A model generated the notes under the pieces. It searched no databases. It had not been told where the DNA came from and saw nothing but the letters and a program-made list of their open reading frames with translations. The position numbers and the translations under genes are program-made. DNA of 60,000 nt from Symsagittifera roscoffensis (Eukaryota > Xenacoelomorpha > Acoela > Convolutidae), in NCBI RefSeq assembly GCF_963678635.1, contig NC_087063.1:35440540-35500539 (forward strand), in the 5' to 3' direction. Positions 1-10,680 of this stretch are shown here, one piece after another (position 1 is the first letter of the stretch; each line of letters begins with the position of its first letter).

Positions 1-864
1 TTATAAAAGTTAATATTTTTCTGCTCTTGGATCCATTCTGCTCTCAGACTATTCTTCTTATTGACTGGCCACCGTCGCAAAGTAACGAGAATGCTTTCTA
101 GCTTCGAAGAAAATTTTAAACATAAGATTTCTCAGCGGAATAAAAAGTTATCTATTGCAAGTTTTTTAAAAACTAAAGAGCTTTAATTTAATTTATTTTT
201 TGAAAATCGAAAAATAGTCAACACTTACTGCCTAATAGACAATCAAACATTGCGATTTCTTTTAGTTCAGAGACATTTTTCCAATTGCCCGTTGATTATG
301 TTTGTTGTATTAGTCTACATCTTTAATTTGCGTTGAAGTTGATGAGCTCAGCCGATTCTGCATTAACTAGCAGAATAATTTTCGAGAGTTAGTGACTAAG
401 TAATTTTGCATAATCACTTGGCTGAGTTAAATTATGGTTTATTTTGTTACATAGGTTGGCGTAGATCGATGTCTTGCGATTGAGCAAAAACTCGCAGTTG
501 TTGGTGCGCGCTTCCCTCTTAATTAGTATCTGTTGGCGCAAAATTTGACTTTGGAGAAAAATTTTATGAGTCGGTCGGCGGAAAATGCATACTGTAAAAT
601 AGACCGAAATCGAAAGGAGGAATCCGTTAGATGGCGAGTGGATCTAATTCGCCTCACTTTTCTATACTCGAAACTATTTCCTTAAATGCTCCGTTTTCTG
701 GAATTGAGGTGAAATTATGGAGAAATTTAGATAACATGCTTAATAGATGATTGTTTTGAGAGTCAGCTGATGGATTAGTGGAAATCAAAGGGTCTGTTTT
801 GGTTGGTAGTGAATGACCAAAAATGTAGTGATCAAAAATTCCGAAATCCGGCAAGTTTATCTAA
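1..864. other. Intergenic DNA with a degenerate hAT-like stretch
   Basis: No gene seen. At about 505-600 the sequence has the same run of motifs (a GCGCGC block, then ATTAGTAT, TTGGCGC and GTCGGTCGGC) as the interior of the hAT-like elements at 34.2 and 35.4 kb, so it is probably a decayed relative. The rest is AT-rich with no recognisable structure. Confidence 0.4.
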
Positions 865-2042
865 ATGTGACTTACAACCTATTTAAGCCTCTTATCATAT
901 CTAATGGCGTAATTATTATTTTTTTCACTTGATAAGGTGAAACCAGAGTACTTAAAAACTCTGTTTTCAGATACTTTATTTATACACAGTCAAGTTGAGC
1001 TAAAATTTTTTTCATATCGAATCCGGATATTGCGGGTGCATGGTCATTTGGAGGCGAGATCAAAATTTAAATTGAGTTTTGAATATACTTATTGCAGAAT
1101 ATTTTTTGTTTGCTTGAACTTTTCAGACTATTTTCGAATCAAATCCATGGTTTTTGAAGTTTTTCGTGATATAGCATATAAAATTCATACATTCCACAAA
1201 ACTAAGATTAGGCATGCTAAATGGTTCCTCTATGTCCCGACTCGAAGCACATTATACACAGAAGCGAAGCTTCGAACCTGTGCCATTCAGAAAAAATTAA
1301 GTTAGGAACAAGAATAGCCGGTTGGTGCGCAAACTGTGTTTTTTTCAAAATAGTGTTGCAATCTTATTCGTGGTGTGAGGAGAACTCAAGTATATTAGAA
1401 AATCGAATAGAAAAATTTAAAAAGTTCAAAAAAAAACTTTTTGCTTTTATAATAGGAAGATTTAAATATCTATGGATAATAAAAATCTAATTCTAATTTT
1501 TAAGTGTGCAGTGAAAACTCCAGCAAAGTTAATTTCGAAAATTTTCAGCGCCTTCTTCGTACTAAGTACTATATAAAAACACAGAAGCGAAGCTTTGCTT
1601 CGCAAATACTAGCGAGAACACGACAAAAAGCAGCTCTATTAATTGCAATAAAAAAAGTAGAAATAAGCTTCGAATTTATAAATACTCAGCTACGTCACGG
1701 ATTCGATCTGCGACCTAGAGATTATAAGTCTCACGCTCTAACCACTCAGCCACGGACGCTTATTAAATCGCAAATACTAGCCACAAATAAAGCAGAAAAC
1801 AGATGCTATGAAATTTCCATGGCTACAGATAGTGATTATAGAAAAAGTGCCGCCAAATAAGTGAACACTTTTGATGGCCACTTTTACTTGGGAGTTAGGT
1901 TAGAAAAAAGAAGGTTCGTACTAATACAGTACGCTGCATGCTAGTGTAAACAGAATTAAATAAAACTTGTAAAACAGTGTTATATAGAAAAGTAATTTAT
2001 ATAAAACCTATTTGGTCACTTAACGCTCAAAACTAGACCAAA
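865..2042 (+). repeat. 1.2-kb duplicated segment, copy A
   Basis: Nearly the same sequence recurs at 3874-5078 in the same orientation, from ATGTGACTTA to AACTAGACCAAA. Most differences are single bases. Copy B has about 27 extra bases near 4566-4600. The open frames in the two copies (937-1305 and 4003-4314) are frame-matched parts of the repeat and resemble no protein I know. The segment contains the hairpin word GCGAAGC..GCTTCGC twice and a tRNA-like element near its end, so it is itself a composite of older repeats. Confidence 0.9.
1576..1950 (-). repeat. Hairpin/tRNA-like repeat family, copy 1
   Basis: On the plus strand it starts with ACACAGAAGCGAAGC followed by the palindromic GCTTCGC and ends in CTAGTGTAAA. 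Other copies share the same ends, giving short TTTACAC/GTGTAAA inverted termini. Inside, on the minus strand, is a tRNA-like promoter: box A TGGCTGAGTGG (1742-1752) and box B GATCGAATCC (1699-1708). A block GTTAGGTTAGAAAAAAGAAG is conserved near the plus-strand right end in every copy. It is part of duplication copy A. Confidence 0.75.
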
Positions 2043-3873
2043 CTTGAAAAACTTCAAACTGGTTTTTTTGGCACTTGATGAGAATTTTTAACTTTGTTCA
2101 AATCCCGACTGAAAGAGCCTTTGCTATGTTATATCAATTGAACTATTCTTTTAGCTGTATTTGCGTAGAAAAAAATGAAGAAGACTAAAAACGCGCCCGA
2201 AGACAATTTTTCTCTCCAGTTTTAATGATCGGAACAAAAAGTCGTAAATTGTGCATTTATTTGATGACTTTCAAAACTTTTATACAGAAAATATAAAAAA
2301 CAAATTGGTCTGAAGACAAGCAATGAACCAAATGTAAATATCACAAAGAACTGGAAAAAAAAAACAAATTATTTTTTAGTAGTTTTTTGATATTGTTTTA
2401 TAGTTTTCTAAAAACCGGATAAAATTCCCACAAGTTTTGCACGCAACCAACACAAATTGAGACAAAAAGAAAACAACAAAAAAAACAAAAAAAAACTAAT
2501 TTTTTATTTTTAAAAACGTAGAAACTTCATAATAAAACCGGGAAAAAAACAATCAGACAAAGAAAAGAGAAAATAAAAAGAACATGACAAGACTCAATGA
2601 ATCGATAACTTTGTAAGTTATAAATGCGGAAATAAAAAAAAGAACTTGAAATCGAAAATCAAAAACTTCGATCGGATAGAAAAGAAAAAGAAACGAAGAG
2701 AAAACACATTTGCAAAAAAGGAAATACACAAAAAAGTACATAGAGCGGCGAAACTGAGCTTCGCTCTTCTTGCGATACACAAAGCCACTGAAAAACTGTC
2801 AAAAAATCAAAGAACAATAACACCCGAAATGTTCAAATTGTTGTTTCAAGCGGAAACTCATTTTGATGAAAACCTGTGGCGGAACACAACAACTAGTATT
2901 GAACTAGGTCGAAATGCGCTACATATTGCGTTACAATATAATCAGTGGAAGAACAAGATGGTGAAAAAAATTCTCAAAATTTAAGTTGAAAAAATTACTT
3001 GAAAGCAAAACTTGAAGAAAAAAAATACAGCTTGAACAACTTCATGATTGTATCGGTTGTCCTTCAAAACAGCATTAAAACTATTGCAAATCAATTAGCG
3101 AGCGGCAACATAGGCGACAAATTTTGGGTCGATGCACGCTGAATCAAAAACAAAACATGTCAAAATAAATTACATAAAAAGTTTAAAACAAAGAAAGTTT
3201 AAAATTTTTTACCATACATCCAAACTGAAGCATCTAACCCTATGCGAACATATTTTACCCTCGAAATTACACAACATAAATTGACTAGGCCGAAATAACA
3301 ATCTGCTTCAATATTTTTAAAAAATGGAAAAAAAACGCAAAATCAGATTTCGTAAAATTACCAATTACTGAACTTTCAGTTACCGTAAAAACTGTTTTAA
3401 TTGTAACAAAACCCATTCTTCAAAAACTAAGCCAATAAAAACTCTATTCACTACTTAAATCATACTAGTTTTATTTGAATTTCTAGAAATGAGCATGTCA
3501 GAATAGATATTTACCATTCCTATTCAAATGAGCTTTCTGTGAACAAAATTGTTCATCGGAAAAAAGTCTAGTACCCGATTGCAATACCCTTGCTTATCGC
3601 AAGATTGAGGATAAACAAAATGAAATATAAAATCATATATTTTTTTCGAGTCAGCAGTAAAAGTGACCATTGAGTTAAGTTATACTGCATCTAAGCAAAA
3701 GAGAGTCTTGTATTTAAATAGTGTATTTAAACCAATGAAAAAAAATATTGCAAAAACTTGGGAAAACAGCTTTATCAAAAATTCAAAAAACTTTTTAGCA
3801 AAATGATTACAGAAAAAATGTTGTAGAAATATTTCCAGACCTAATAGCTTTTCGGGTTTGCTGAGGAAAACTT
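2043..3873. other. Repeat-rich spacer between the two duplicated segments
   Basis: No gene supported. The hairpin word AAACTGAGCTTCGC followed by TTGCGATACAC occurs at about 2745-2780, and GATTGCAATACCCTTGCTTA at about 3579. These are the left and right marks of another dispersed family (see 19206-20330), so about 2740-3605 is probably one such copy. An open frame at 2646-2984 is lysine-rich, AT-driven and unlike any protein I know. Confidence 0.4.
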
Positions 3874-5078
3874 ATGTGACTTATAACCTATTTAAACCTC
3901 TTATCATATCCAATGGCGTAATTATTATTTTTTTCACTTGATAAGGCGAAACCAGAGTACTTAAAAGCTCTATTTTCAGATACTTCATTTAGTCACAGTC
4001 AAGTGAAGCTACAATTTTTTTCATATCGAATCCGGATATTACGGGTGCATGGTCATTTGGAGGCGAGATCAAAATTTAAATTGAGTTTTAAATATACTTA
4101 TTGCAGAATATTTTTTGTTTGCTTGAACTTTTCAGACTATTTTCGAATCAAATCCATGGTTTTTGAAGTTTTTTGTGATATAGCATATAAAATTCATACA
4201 TTCCACAAAACTAAGATTAGGCATGCTAATTGGTTCCTCTATGTCCCGACTCGAAGCACATTATACACAGAAGCGAAGCTTCGAACCTGTGCCATTCAGA
4301 AAAAATTAAGTTAGGAACAAGAATAGCCGGTTGGTGCGCAAACTGTGTTTTTTTTAAATAGTGTTGCAATCTTATTCATGGTGTGAGGAGAACTCAAGTA
4401 TATTAGAAAATCGAATAGAAAAATTTAAAAAGTTCAAAAAAAAACTTTTTGCTTTTATAATAGGAAGATTTAAATATCTATGGATAATAAAAATCTAATT
4501 CTATTTTTTAAGTGTGCAGTGAAAACTCCAGCAAAGCTAATTTCGAAAATGTTCAGCGCCTTCTTTGGAAAATTTTTTTTTAATTTCAAAATCAAGAATT
4601 GTTAAGTACTATATAAAAACACAGAAGCGAAGCTTTGCTTCGCAAATACTAGCGAGAACACGACAAACAGCAGCTCTATTAATTGCAAAAAAACTAGAAA
4701 TAAGATTCGAAATTATAATACTCAGCTTTGTCACGGATTTGATCTGTGACCTAGAGATTATAAGTATCACGCTCTAACCACTCAGCCACGGACGCTTATT
4801 AAATCGCAAATACTAGCCAAAAATAAAGCAGAAAACAGATGCTATGAAATTTCCATGGCTACAGATAGTGATTATAGAAAAAGTGCCGCCAAATAAGTGA
4901 ACACTTTTGATGACCACTTTTACTTGGGAGTTAGGTTAGAAAAAAGAAGGTTCGTACTAATACAGTACGCTGCATGCTAGTGTAAACAGAATTACATAAA
5001 TATTGTAAAACAGTGTTATAAAGAAAAGTAATTTATATAAAACCTATTTGGTCACTTAACGCTCAAAACTAGACCAAA
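3874..5078 (+). repeat. 1.2-kb duplicated segment, copy B
   Basis: Direct-repeat partner of 865-2042. Both copies end with the same hairpin/tRNA-like element (here 4616-4986, box A 4778-4788 and box B 4736-4745 on the minus strand). Because the embedded element sits at the same place in both, the duplication postdates its insertion. About 1.8 kb separates the copies. Confidence 0.9.
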
Positions 5079-5304
5079 GAGAGAAAGTAAAAAAACTAAG
5101 AAACACCTAAATACAAAGTTTTTCCGCATTTTTCAAAGTCGGAACAAAAAACGAATTGCGCAGTTTAAATCAATTGGGGGATGGAGTTGCATATCAGGGT
5201 TTGTGTAGAATAGTTTGTCTCTAAAACAGCTTTAGATCAATGTTTCCAAAGCTGAATTGACTTTAAAAAATTTTATACTCCGTTTTTTTTAATACAATTT
5301 CATT

Positions 5305-5918
5305 TTTTTACACAGAGGCGAAGCTGCGCTTCGCAAACACTAGTGATATCACGACAAAAAGAAGCTTTATTATGTGAAATCAGAAAAGATAGAAATAAGC
5401 CTCGAATTAGTAAAACTTGGCTTTGTATATGGTTGGAACCAGCGACCTTGAGAATTGGAGTCTTACGCCGTCTTCTCGGCGACGAACGGTTAACAACCGA
5501 AAAAGACTAGTCACAAATAAAGCAGCTACATATGTCAATAAATTGCCAATGCTATGCAGCAAAAGAGGAATCGAATACAATTTTGCAAGTAATAGTTCGG
5601 TATAACAAACTGAAGGCATCCACGCTGATTTTGAATGTAATAAACTGGAAAGCATTAAGCCGCATAATGTATAAATTATGCATTTTAACAAATTGCTAGC
5701 TATATTGAGTTAGAAAATTCCTGAAATCGAGTTTTTATAATTGTAGTTTGAAACAAATAGCTTTTTTCGGCTTCTTACTATTCGAATGGTAAAATACATG
5801 CTATCAAAGAGCAGTAAAAGGGCTCCTAAAGTGGCACCAATATTAGCGACTTAGGTTAGAAAAAGAAGACTAGTCGTGCTATAACACTAACGCTTACTAA
5901 AGTTGACTAGTGTAAAAA
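5305..5918 (-). repeat. Hairpin/tRNA-like repeat family, copy 3
   Basis: This copy shows the termini most clearly: TTTTTACAC at 5305-5313 and GTGTAAAAA at 5910-5918, a perfect 9-bp inverted pair. The left end is followed by GAGGCGAAGCTGCGCTTCGC, which can fold back on itself. The interior around 5435-5495 is a worn tRNA-like stretch on the minus strand (box B like GGTTCCAACC). A related unit with GCGGAGCTGCACTTCGC starts right after it at about 5927. 5919-6293 otherwise holds only worn repeat sequence. Confidence 0.65.
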
Positions 5919-6249
5919 CGCAGGCGGAGCTGCACTTCGCAAACACCATTAAAAAAGCACGAGGACACAAAATCGTTCAGGATTAGAACCGCCGAGGAGC
6001 ACCAGAGTTATAGTCTATCTAATGTCTTCACAACTACATCTTCTACCTGTCTTCAAACAACGGCCACCAATGAAGCGGAAAAAGCCCGTGCTATTCAGTT
6101 GCCAATGCTAAATTGCCAGCAACATTTCGATGAATCTTCGGCATGACCCCACAAAATAATTAAACAGCTATGAGCCGCATTTCAAGTAGCCCGATTATCA
6201 GAGGACAGTGTTTGAAAACATAACTTACGCAAAACATCAAGAAAATCAT

Positions 6250-6255
6250 TTTATT
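6250..6255 (-). terminator. Poly(A) signal of MRPS18C
   Basis: AATAAA on the minus strand (TTTATT on plus) about 40 bases past the MRPS18C stop codon, a normal distance for a short 3'UTR. Confidence 0.6.
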
Positions 6256-6293
6256 CGAATAGTTGTGATCAGTTGTTGAATATCCAATTCATA

Positions 6294-6791
6294 TCAACTT
6301 ATGCGTCTTTCATCAATTATAGAATAGTCCCCATGAAACCTTGAGTCCTTGCTCTTTTTCGGCATCAGTCCGGCCCGTCTGGCAAAAGCAATAGCCCTCT
6401 GGACTTCCAACTGTCTCTCAAAACACAGTCCAGTTGCTCTGTTGTTCAGAACATTCCCTGTGAAAGGTGACACAAATTGTGATAACAGACGCACATTCTT
6501 ATAGTCAACAGTGATATCATTTTTGCACAAAATGCACGGCTCAGGTTCCTTGATGAAAGGGTTTTTCATGCCTAACTTAGGCATGTTTTCGTCCATTGTA
6601 AATCTAATTTGAGGCGGAACGTCTTGAAGCTGAAGTCGTCCGTTCCTGTGTGCCCAGTACCTATCGTGTCGTTTTTTGGCAGACTTCCAGAAGTTCTCTC
6701 CCACATAGCGAAACCAATGAATTCGTGACCTTGGACCTTTTCCTCCCGTTGGTCCTACCCCGACACGCATCAAAAACTGAGTGAGTTTCAT
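6294..6791 (-). CDS. MRPS18C: Mitochondrial small-subunit ribosomal protein S18C (bS18m)
   Basis: A component of the mitochondrial ribosome small subunit, the animal counterpart of bacterial S18. The 165-residue product has a basic N-terminus compatible with mitochondrial import. Its C-terminal half carries the S18 core: CILC, then VDYKNVRLLSQFVSPFTG, then TGLC and a helix ending ARRAGLMP. These words match the S18C paralogue better than S18A or S18B, whose cores differ. The first ATG is at 6791. A good acceptor (CTTTCAG) lies 9 bases before it, so an untranslated or short coding exon may lie upstream, or the mRNA may be trans-spliced. No intron interrupts the core. It lies 3.9 kb downstream of UNC-45 on the same strand. 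Confidence 0.9.
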   Translation of the reverse strand: MKLTQFLMRVGVGPTGGKGPRSRIHWFRYVGENFWKSAKKRHDRYWAHRNGRLQLQDVPPQIRFTMDENMPKLGMKNPFIKEPEPCILCKNDITVDYKNVRLLSQFVSPFTGNVLNNRATGLCFERQLEVQRAIAFARRAGLMPKKSKDSRFHGDYSIIDERRIS

Positions 6792-7029
6792 CACTGGTAC
6801 CTGAAAGATTGATTGTACTTCAAACTCAAAATTTGCATAAATGGGCCTTTTGAAAATTTCAGGGTAGGACAGAAACGGATGTCGATAAAATTAAAGGCCA
6901 AACTTTGGCAGAATTTGGCAACTGTAATTGAAGTAGGGGTTCAAACAGGCTCTTTTCCCTTAATTGGTCATATATTAGTCAAGATATAACATTCAGATAT
7001 CCGCAAGCCAAATATGCATCCTACAGACA

Positions 7030-7554
7030 ACAAGACTGCACGTAGCAAGGCAAATCCCTGAATGTTCCGACTGCCTTTTAAGGTATATGGAGCAGCAATA
7101 ACATAAATAAATTAATACTAATCAAATAATGAGAAATTTTTTTTTCTAGAATTTGAGATTTTTTCTGAAAATCATCCCCCCACACGCCATACAAAGTACA
7201 AAACGATAATTTTCGCTCCTTTTAACAAATCAGTTAGGGCAAGTAAGCTTCTTTTAACCAATTTGGAACGATTTCTAAGACGGATTAAATCTCAGCTTAC
7301 GCGTTAATAGCGCAAAATATATCGTTCGTTAATTGTCCCAATTTGCCAAAATGGCCATCTTTAAACCCCCACAACTTTGCGAAAAATGATCACAGATGAA
7401 ATATCTTTTCAAATTTGAGCTCAGAACAACAATACCTTTCGAATGATATAAAAAATTCTCTCGAAAATGGCTAGTTAAAAAGTCGAGATGTGTGAAGAAA
7501 AAAACCCAACCCCGAGCACAAATATTCCGTTACTTTCGTATCGAAAGTCAGAAC
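7030..7554 (+). repeat. 0.5-kb MITE-like element, plus orientation
   Basis: Left end AACAAGACTGCACGTAGCAA leading to CCCTGAATGTTCCGACTGCC, right end GAGCACAAATATTCCG then CGAAAGTCAGAAC. The same ends bound 9890-10374 in the same orientation, and 12646-13136 and 13255-13770 in reverse. The interior shares a CCAATTTG...CAAAATGGCC stretch. A second left end begins immediately at 7555, so two copies abut or one has been cut short. Confidence 0.6.
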
Positions 7555-9889
7555 AACAAGACTGCACGTAGCAAGGCAAATCCCTGAATGTTTCGTCTGC
7601 ATTTTGAAGTAGTTCTTGTTTAAGTAAAAACAAAAAAAAACTATCTGTTATAAAAACTGTTTAAATTTGAGCTCGGGGCATCCGAATTTGTGAGATGATA
7701 CAAACAAACTTGGTCAAAATATGTTCATTAAAAGGCGCACAACTGAAACTTGGATATTAAAAACCGCTTCACGATATAACACTACGCTCTGCTTGCGCAT
7801 GAACAGATATTTCGAAGTTTCCACGAAACTGTTTTGGCGAGCTCCAGAAAAGCTTGTTTTTGTGTACATTCTGCTTCTTTAATCAATTACGCCCGGACTT
7901 TCTCATGTAACGCAAACAACTTCGAACAATTTTAAGCAATGAAAAAGGCGGCAATGGCTAGAAAAAGTGCTGGCGAAAAATACAAGCTATGCCAATGTAA
8001 TCAATTCTCTTTCTGCAAATATTCTTTTTAAATATTCTCCCCCGCCTATTGCAAAAAAGGACACAAGTTAAAGATATACAAAATTCGCTAATGCTTAATC
8101 CTTAAATAAGTTCTTTATGGTGGTGGTTCACCTTTAATGAGAATCATAAAGGGAAATATATAGAGAGATCCAAAGGAATGACAATACTATGTTTCTGTAT
8201 TTTGTATCGTGTATAGCACTTTGTTCTAAGAGCAAAATGGGGTTATAAATCGACAACGCTAGGTCCCATGGCTTCTTAAAGCATTATGTTAATTTTTTTG
8301 CAAGTAAGCAATAATATTTTAGTTAACTTTCTCCTAGCAATGATTAGTACAATACGCTTAAAAAACCGAAGCACTAGTTACTCATAAAACGGAGAATAAA
8401 TGCTATTTAACTTCCAGTGCTGTGCAGCAAAAAGCCACCAACATGTAAACTATTTTAAGCGAGGTGGATTGGTAAAAAATGAACTCGTAATATAACACAG
8501 TGCTCACAAACTGGCTGGTGTAAGGACAAATATGTTTTAAAGAAACCGTCGATGGCCGGCCTAGAGACTTAAAAAAAGAGCATCTGCTGCCAGCCGTCCT
8601 CAGAAAACAATTATTAGGTAAGTTATTGCCAAAACTAGTGAATCGAATTATTATAGCACAAGCAAAAAAAATAACAGAAGGGTGGCAATAGTTAAATTTA
8701 TTCAATCATTGGTAACTATTGCCAGTAGAAAATTAAAAAACCGCGTGGATCTATTTAACTATACCCCCTTTTGCAAGAGGCGGGATATTTGTTACTGGAA
8801 GCATCATTCACATATACTTAACCGCTAAAAAAATTTAAAGAGATCCAACCGCCTAATACTGGCAGCCGAGATGTGAACTTTAAGAACTGTTTAATAAATA
8901 ACACTTAATTGTATATATCAAATTTGATCCCTCGGAAGCTAAAATTTTTTCATGTCAACAGAGCGATCTGGGGCTAATTCACTTATCAAAATTTTTTACT
9001 AAAAACTCAATTAAACAATTTATCGCGTTATTAAATTAATTGGTTCTTCTTTAGATAGAAATTGAAATAATTGATTCTTTCAAACAATGGTAGTTTCAAT
9101 ATTTTCCGAGACCCTGTGTACTGCTATCTATAGCATGTGGCCTAGGACAACAGAACGACGGGACTTCGATCCAAATGGACTTCAGGTCGACATTTCAACT
9201 TCAAAACGCCATTTTTTCTTGTAAAATGTTAGCTTTTAAATATTAAGGCAAGTTTAGTCCATTAAAAGCGTTGTTCATGACAATGCACAATTCAAGAAAG
9301 ACATCCGTTAGTTACAAAAGCCGGATTTTGAAATGCATAAAATATACACATGAAAAACCTCTTCAAAAAATGTTTTAATTTTCAAATTTCTTAGCACCAA
9401 TTCAAGGCTTAACTTTTATTAACATGGCCGACGAACAGTTAGAAAAGAGTCAATGAATACTGAATTGTTTTTTTAAAGAACCTCAGCTTTTGAATATCAA
9501 AGAAAAAATAGGTGACCTGAGAATTCTTTGAATGCTTAGAACAACTTATGATTGACACTTTTTTGATAAACTTAACCCAATTTGAAAAGACTGGATCAAT
9601 AAGTAAAACTTTATATCACAGGGAAATCTGAAACTTTAAAATCCGAAATCTGGAAAAAAAATTACCAGCTTCGAAACTGGAATTTGATCACGTTTTTCGT
9701 TACTTCAACACTTTTGGTGTTTTATAGTGGAGTTTGCCTTCCTTTCAACAAAAGACATCAATTGAACTTAGTTAAACCTCGAAAAAGAAAAGTTAAACCT
9801 AAACAAGTTTTAAGACTTCCTGAAAAAAAATGAAAAAGAAAAATCGTTATCACCTATATAAAAGTCTGAAGGTTTATTACTCTTAAACA

Positions 9890-10374
9890 AAACTGCTCGT
9901 TTATCAGAGCGAAGCCCTGAATGTTACGACTGCCCCCTAATTCTTATCGAATAGTTTTTGGGAAAAAATAATGAAAACCTTAAATTTTTGACAATATCAA
10001 AGTGTGAAATTTTGAGTCGTACGAAATTAATACGACCGATTAGCTAGCCTCAATTCAATTTGGAAATATTTTGTTGTGCGGGATAATTTGCCACGCATAA
10101 ATAATTCGCGTGACGCTCTCAGCATTATGAATAAATTCTTCAAAGAGCGCATAATTTAGTCCAGAACATGGCCAATTTGGAAATTTTCAAACCCCCAGAA
10201 CTTTAAAAAATATATATCGGAGGTGAAATATCTTTTTACATGTGAACTCAGGAAGTCAATATCTTCAATGCAGTATAAAAAACTTGTTGAAAACCATTAT
10301 TTCTATCGGCGAAAATTGATTGAATAAAAAACCACACCGAGCATAAATATTCCGTTTTCTTCGAAAGTCGGAAC
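9890..10374 (+). repeat. 0.5-kb MITE-like element, plus orientation
   Basis: Left end GCTCGTTTATCAGAGCGAAG with CCCTGAATGTTACGACTGCC, right end CCGAGCATAAATATTCCG and TTCGAAAGTCGGAAC. Same family as 7030-7554, more diverged. No coding capacity. Confidence 0.55.
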
Positions 10375-10680
10375 AAAAAACGAATATATGGCAAAAGATA
10401 AATTAAATTAGTAATTTTTCAAAACAGTCTTCAAACTTATCTCATTTTGTGACTTTTTGAGAAAATGTTTGACTTAAAGTTAATGATTCGGCACCTAATG
10501 GCATGATTAAAACTCGTGTAGTAAACATTTTTTGAGAATCTAAAAATTGATGTGGAAATTGCAATTGTGAGCGTATAAATACACATAAGAAGCAAAAAAT
10601 TAATAAAGGCAAGGATAAATCGATAAACAAATTTGAACTTCTGCATCTGTCTTCCCACAAATGGCTTCTCAGTTAACTTA

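Larger units (their letters stand above)
6800..10680. other. Intergenic repeats between MRPS18C and UNC-45
   Basis: No gene supported. It contains copies of the 0.5-kb element at 7030-7554 and 9890-10374, and a 50-bp restart of its left end at 7555-7605. A worn tRNA-like stretch on the plus strand sits near 9140-9180 (box B like ACTTCGATCC, box A poor). The rest is AT-rich DNA without structure I can name. I found no canonical AATAAA for UNC-45 here. Confidence 0.5.

Noticed and set aside
937-1305. 122-codon ORF preserved in both duplicate segments
   Set aside because: The frame is kept only because the copies are nearly identical. No known protein features, and it runs into the hairpin repeat.
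1691-1762. tRNA gene on the minus strand (and similar at 4728, 14222, 31250, 48016, 54014)
   Set aside because: Box A and box B are present, but the acceptor stems do not pair, and the units sit inside repeats copied several times. They are tRNA-derived repeats.
2646-2984. 112-codon lysine-rich ORF
   Set aside because: Composition follows the AT-rich, A-biased DNA, and it overlaps a dispersed repeat with the hairpin word.
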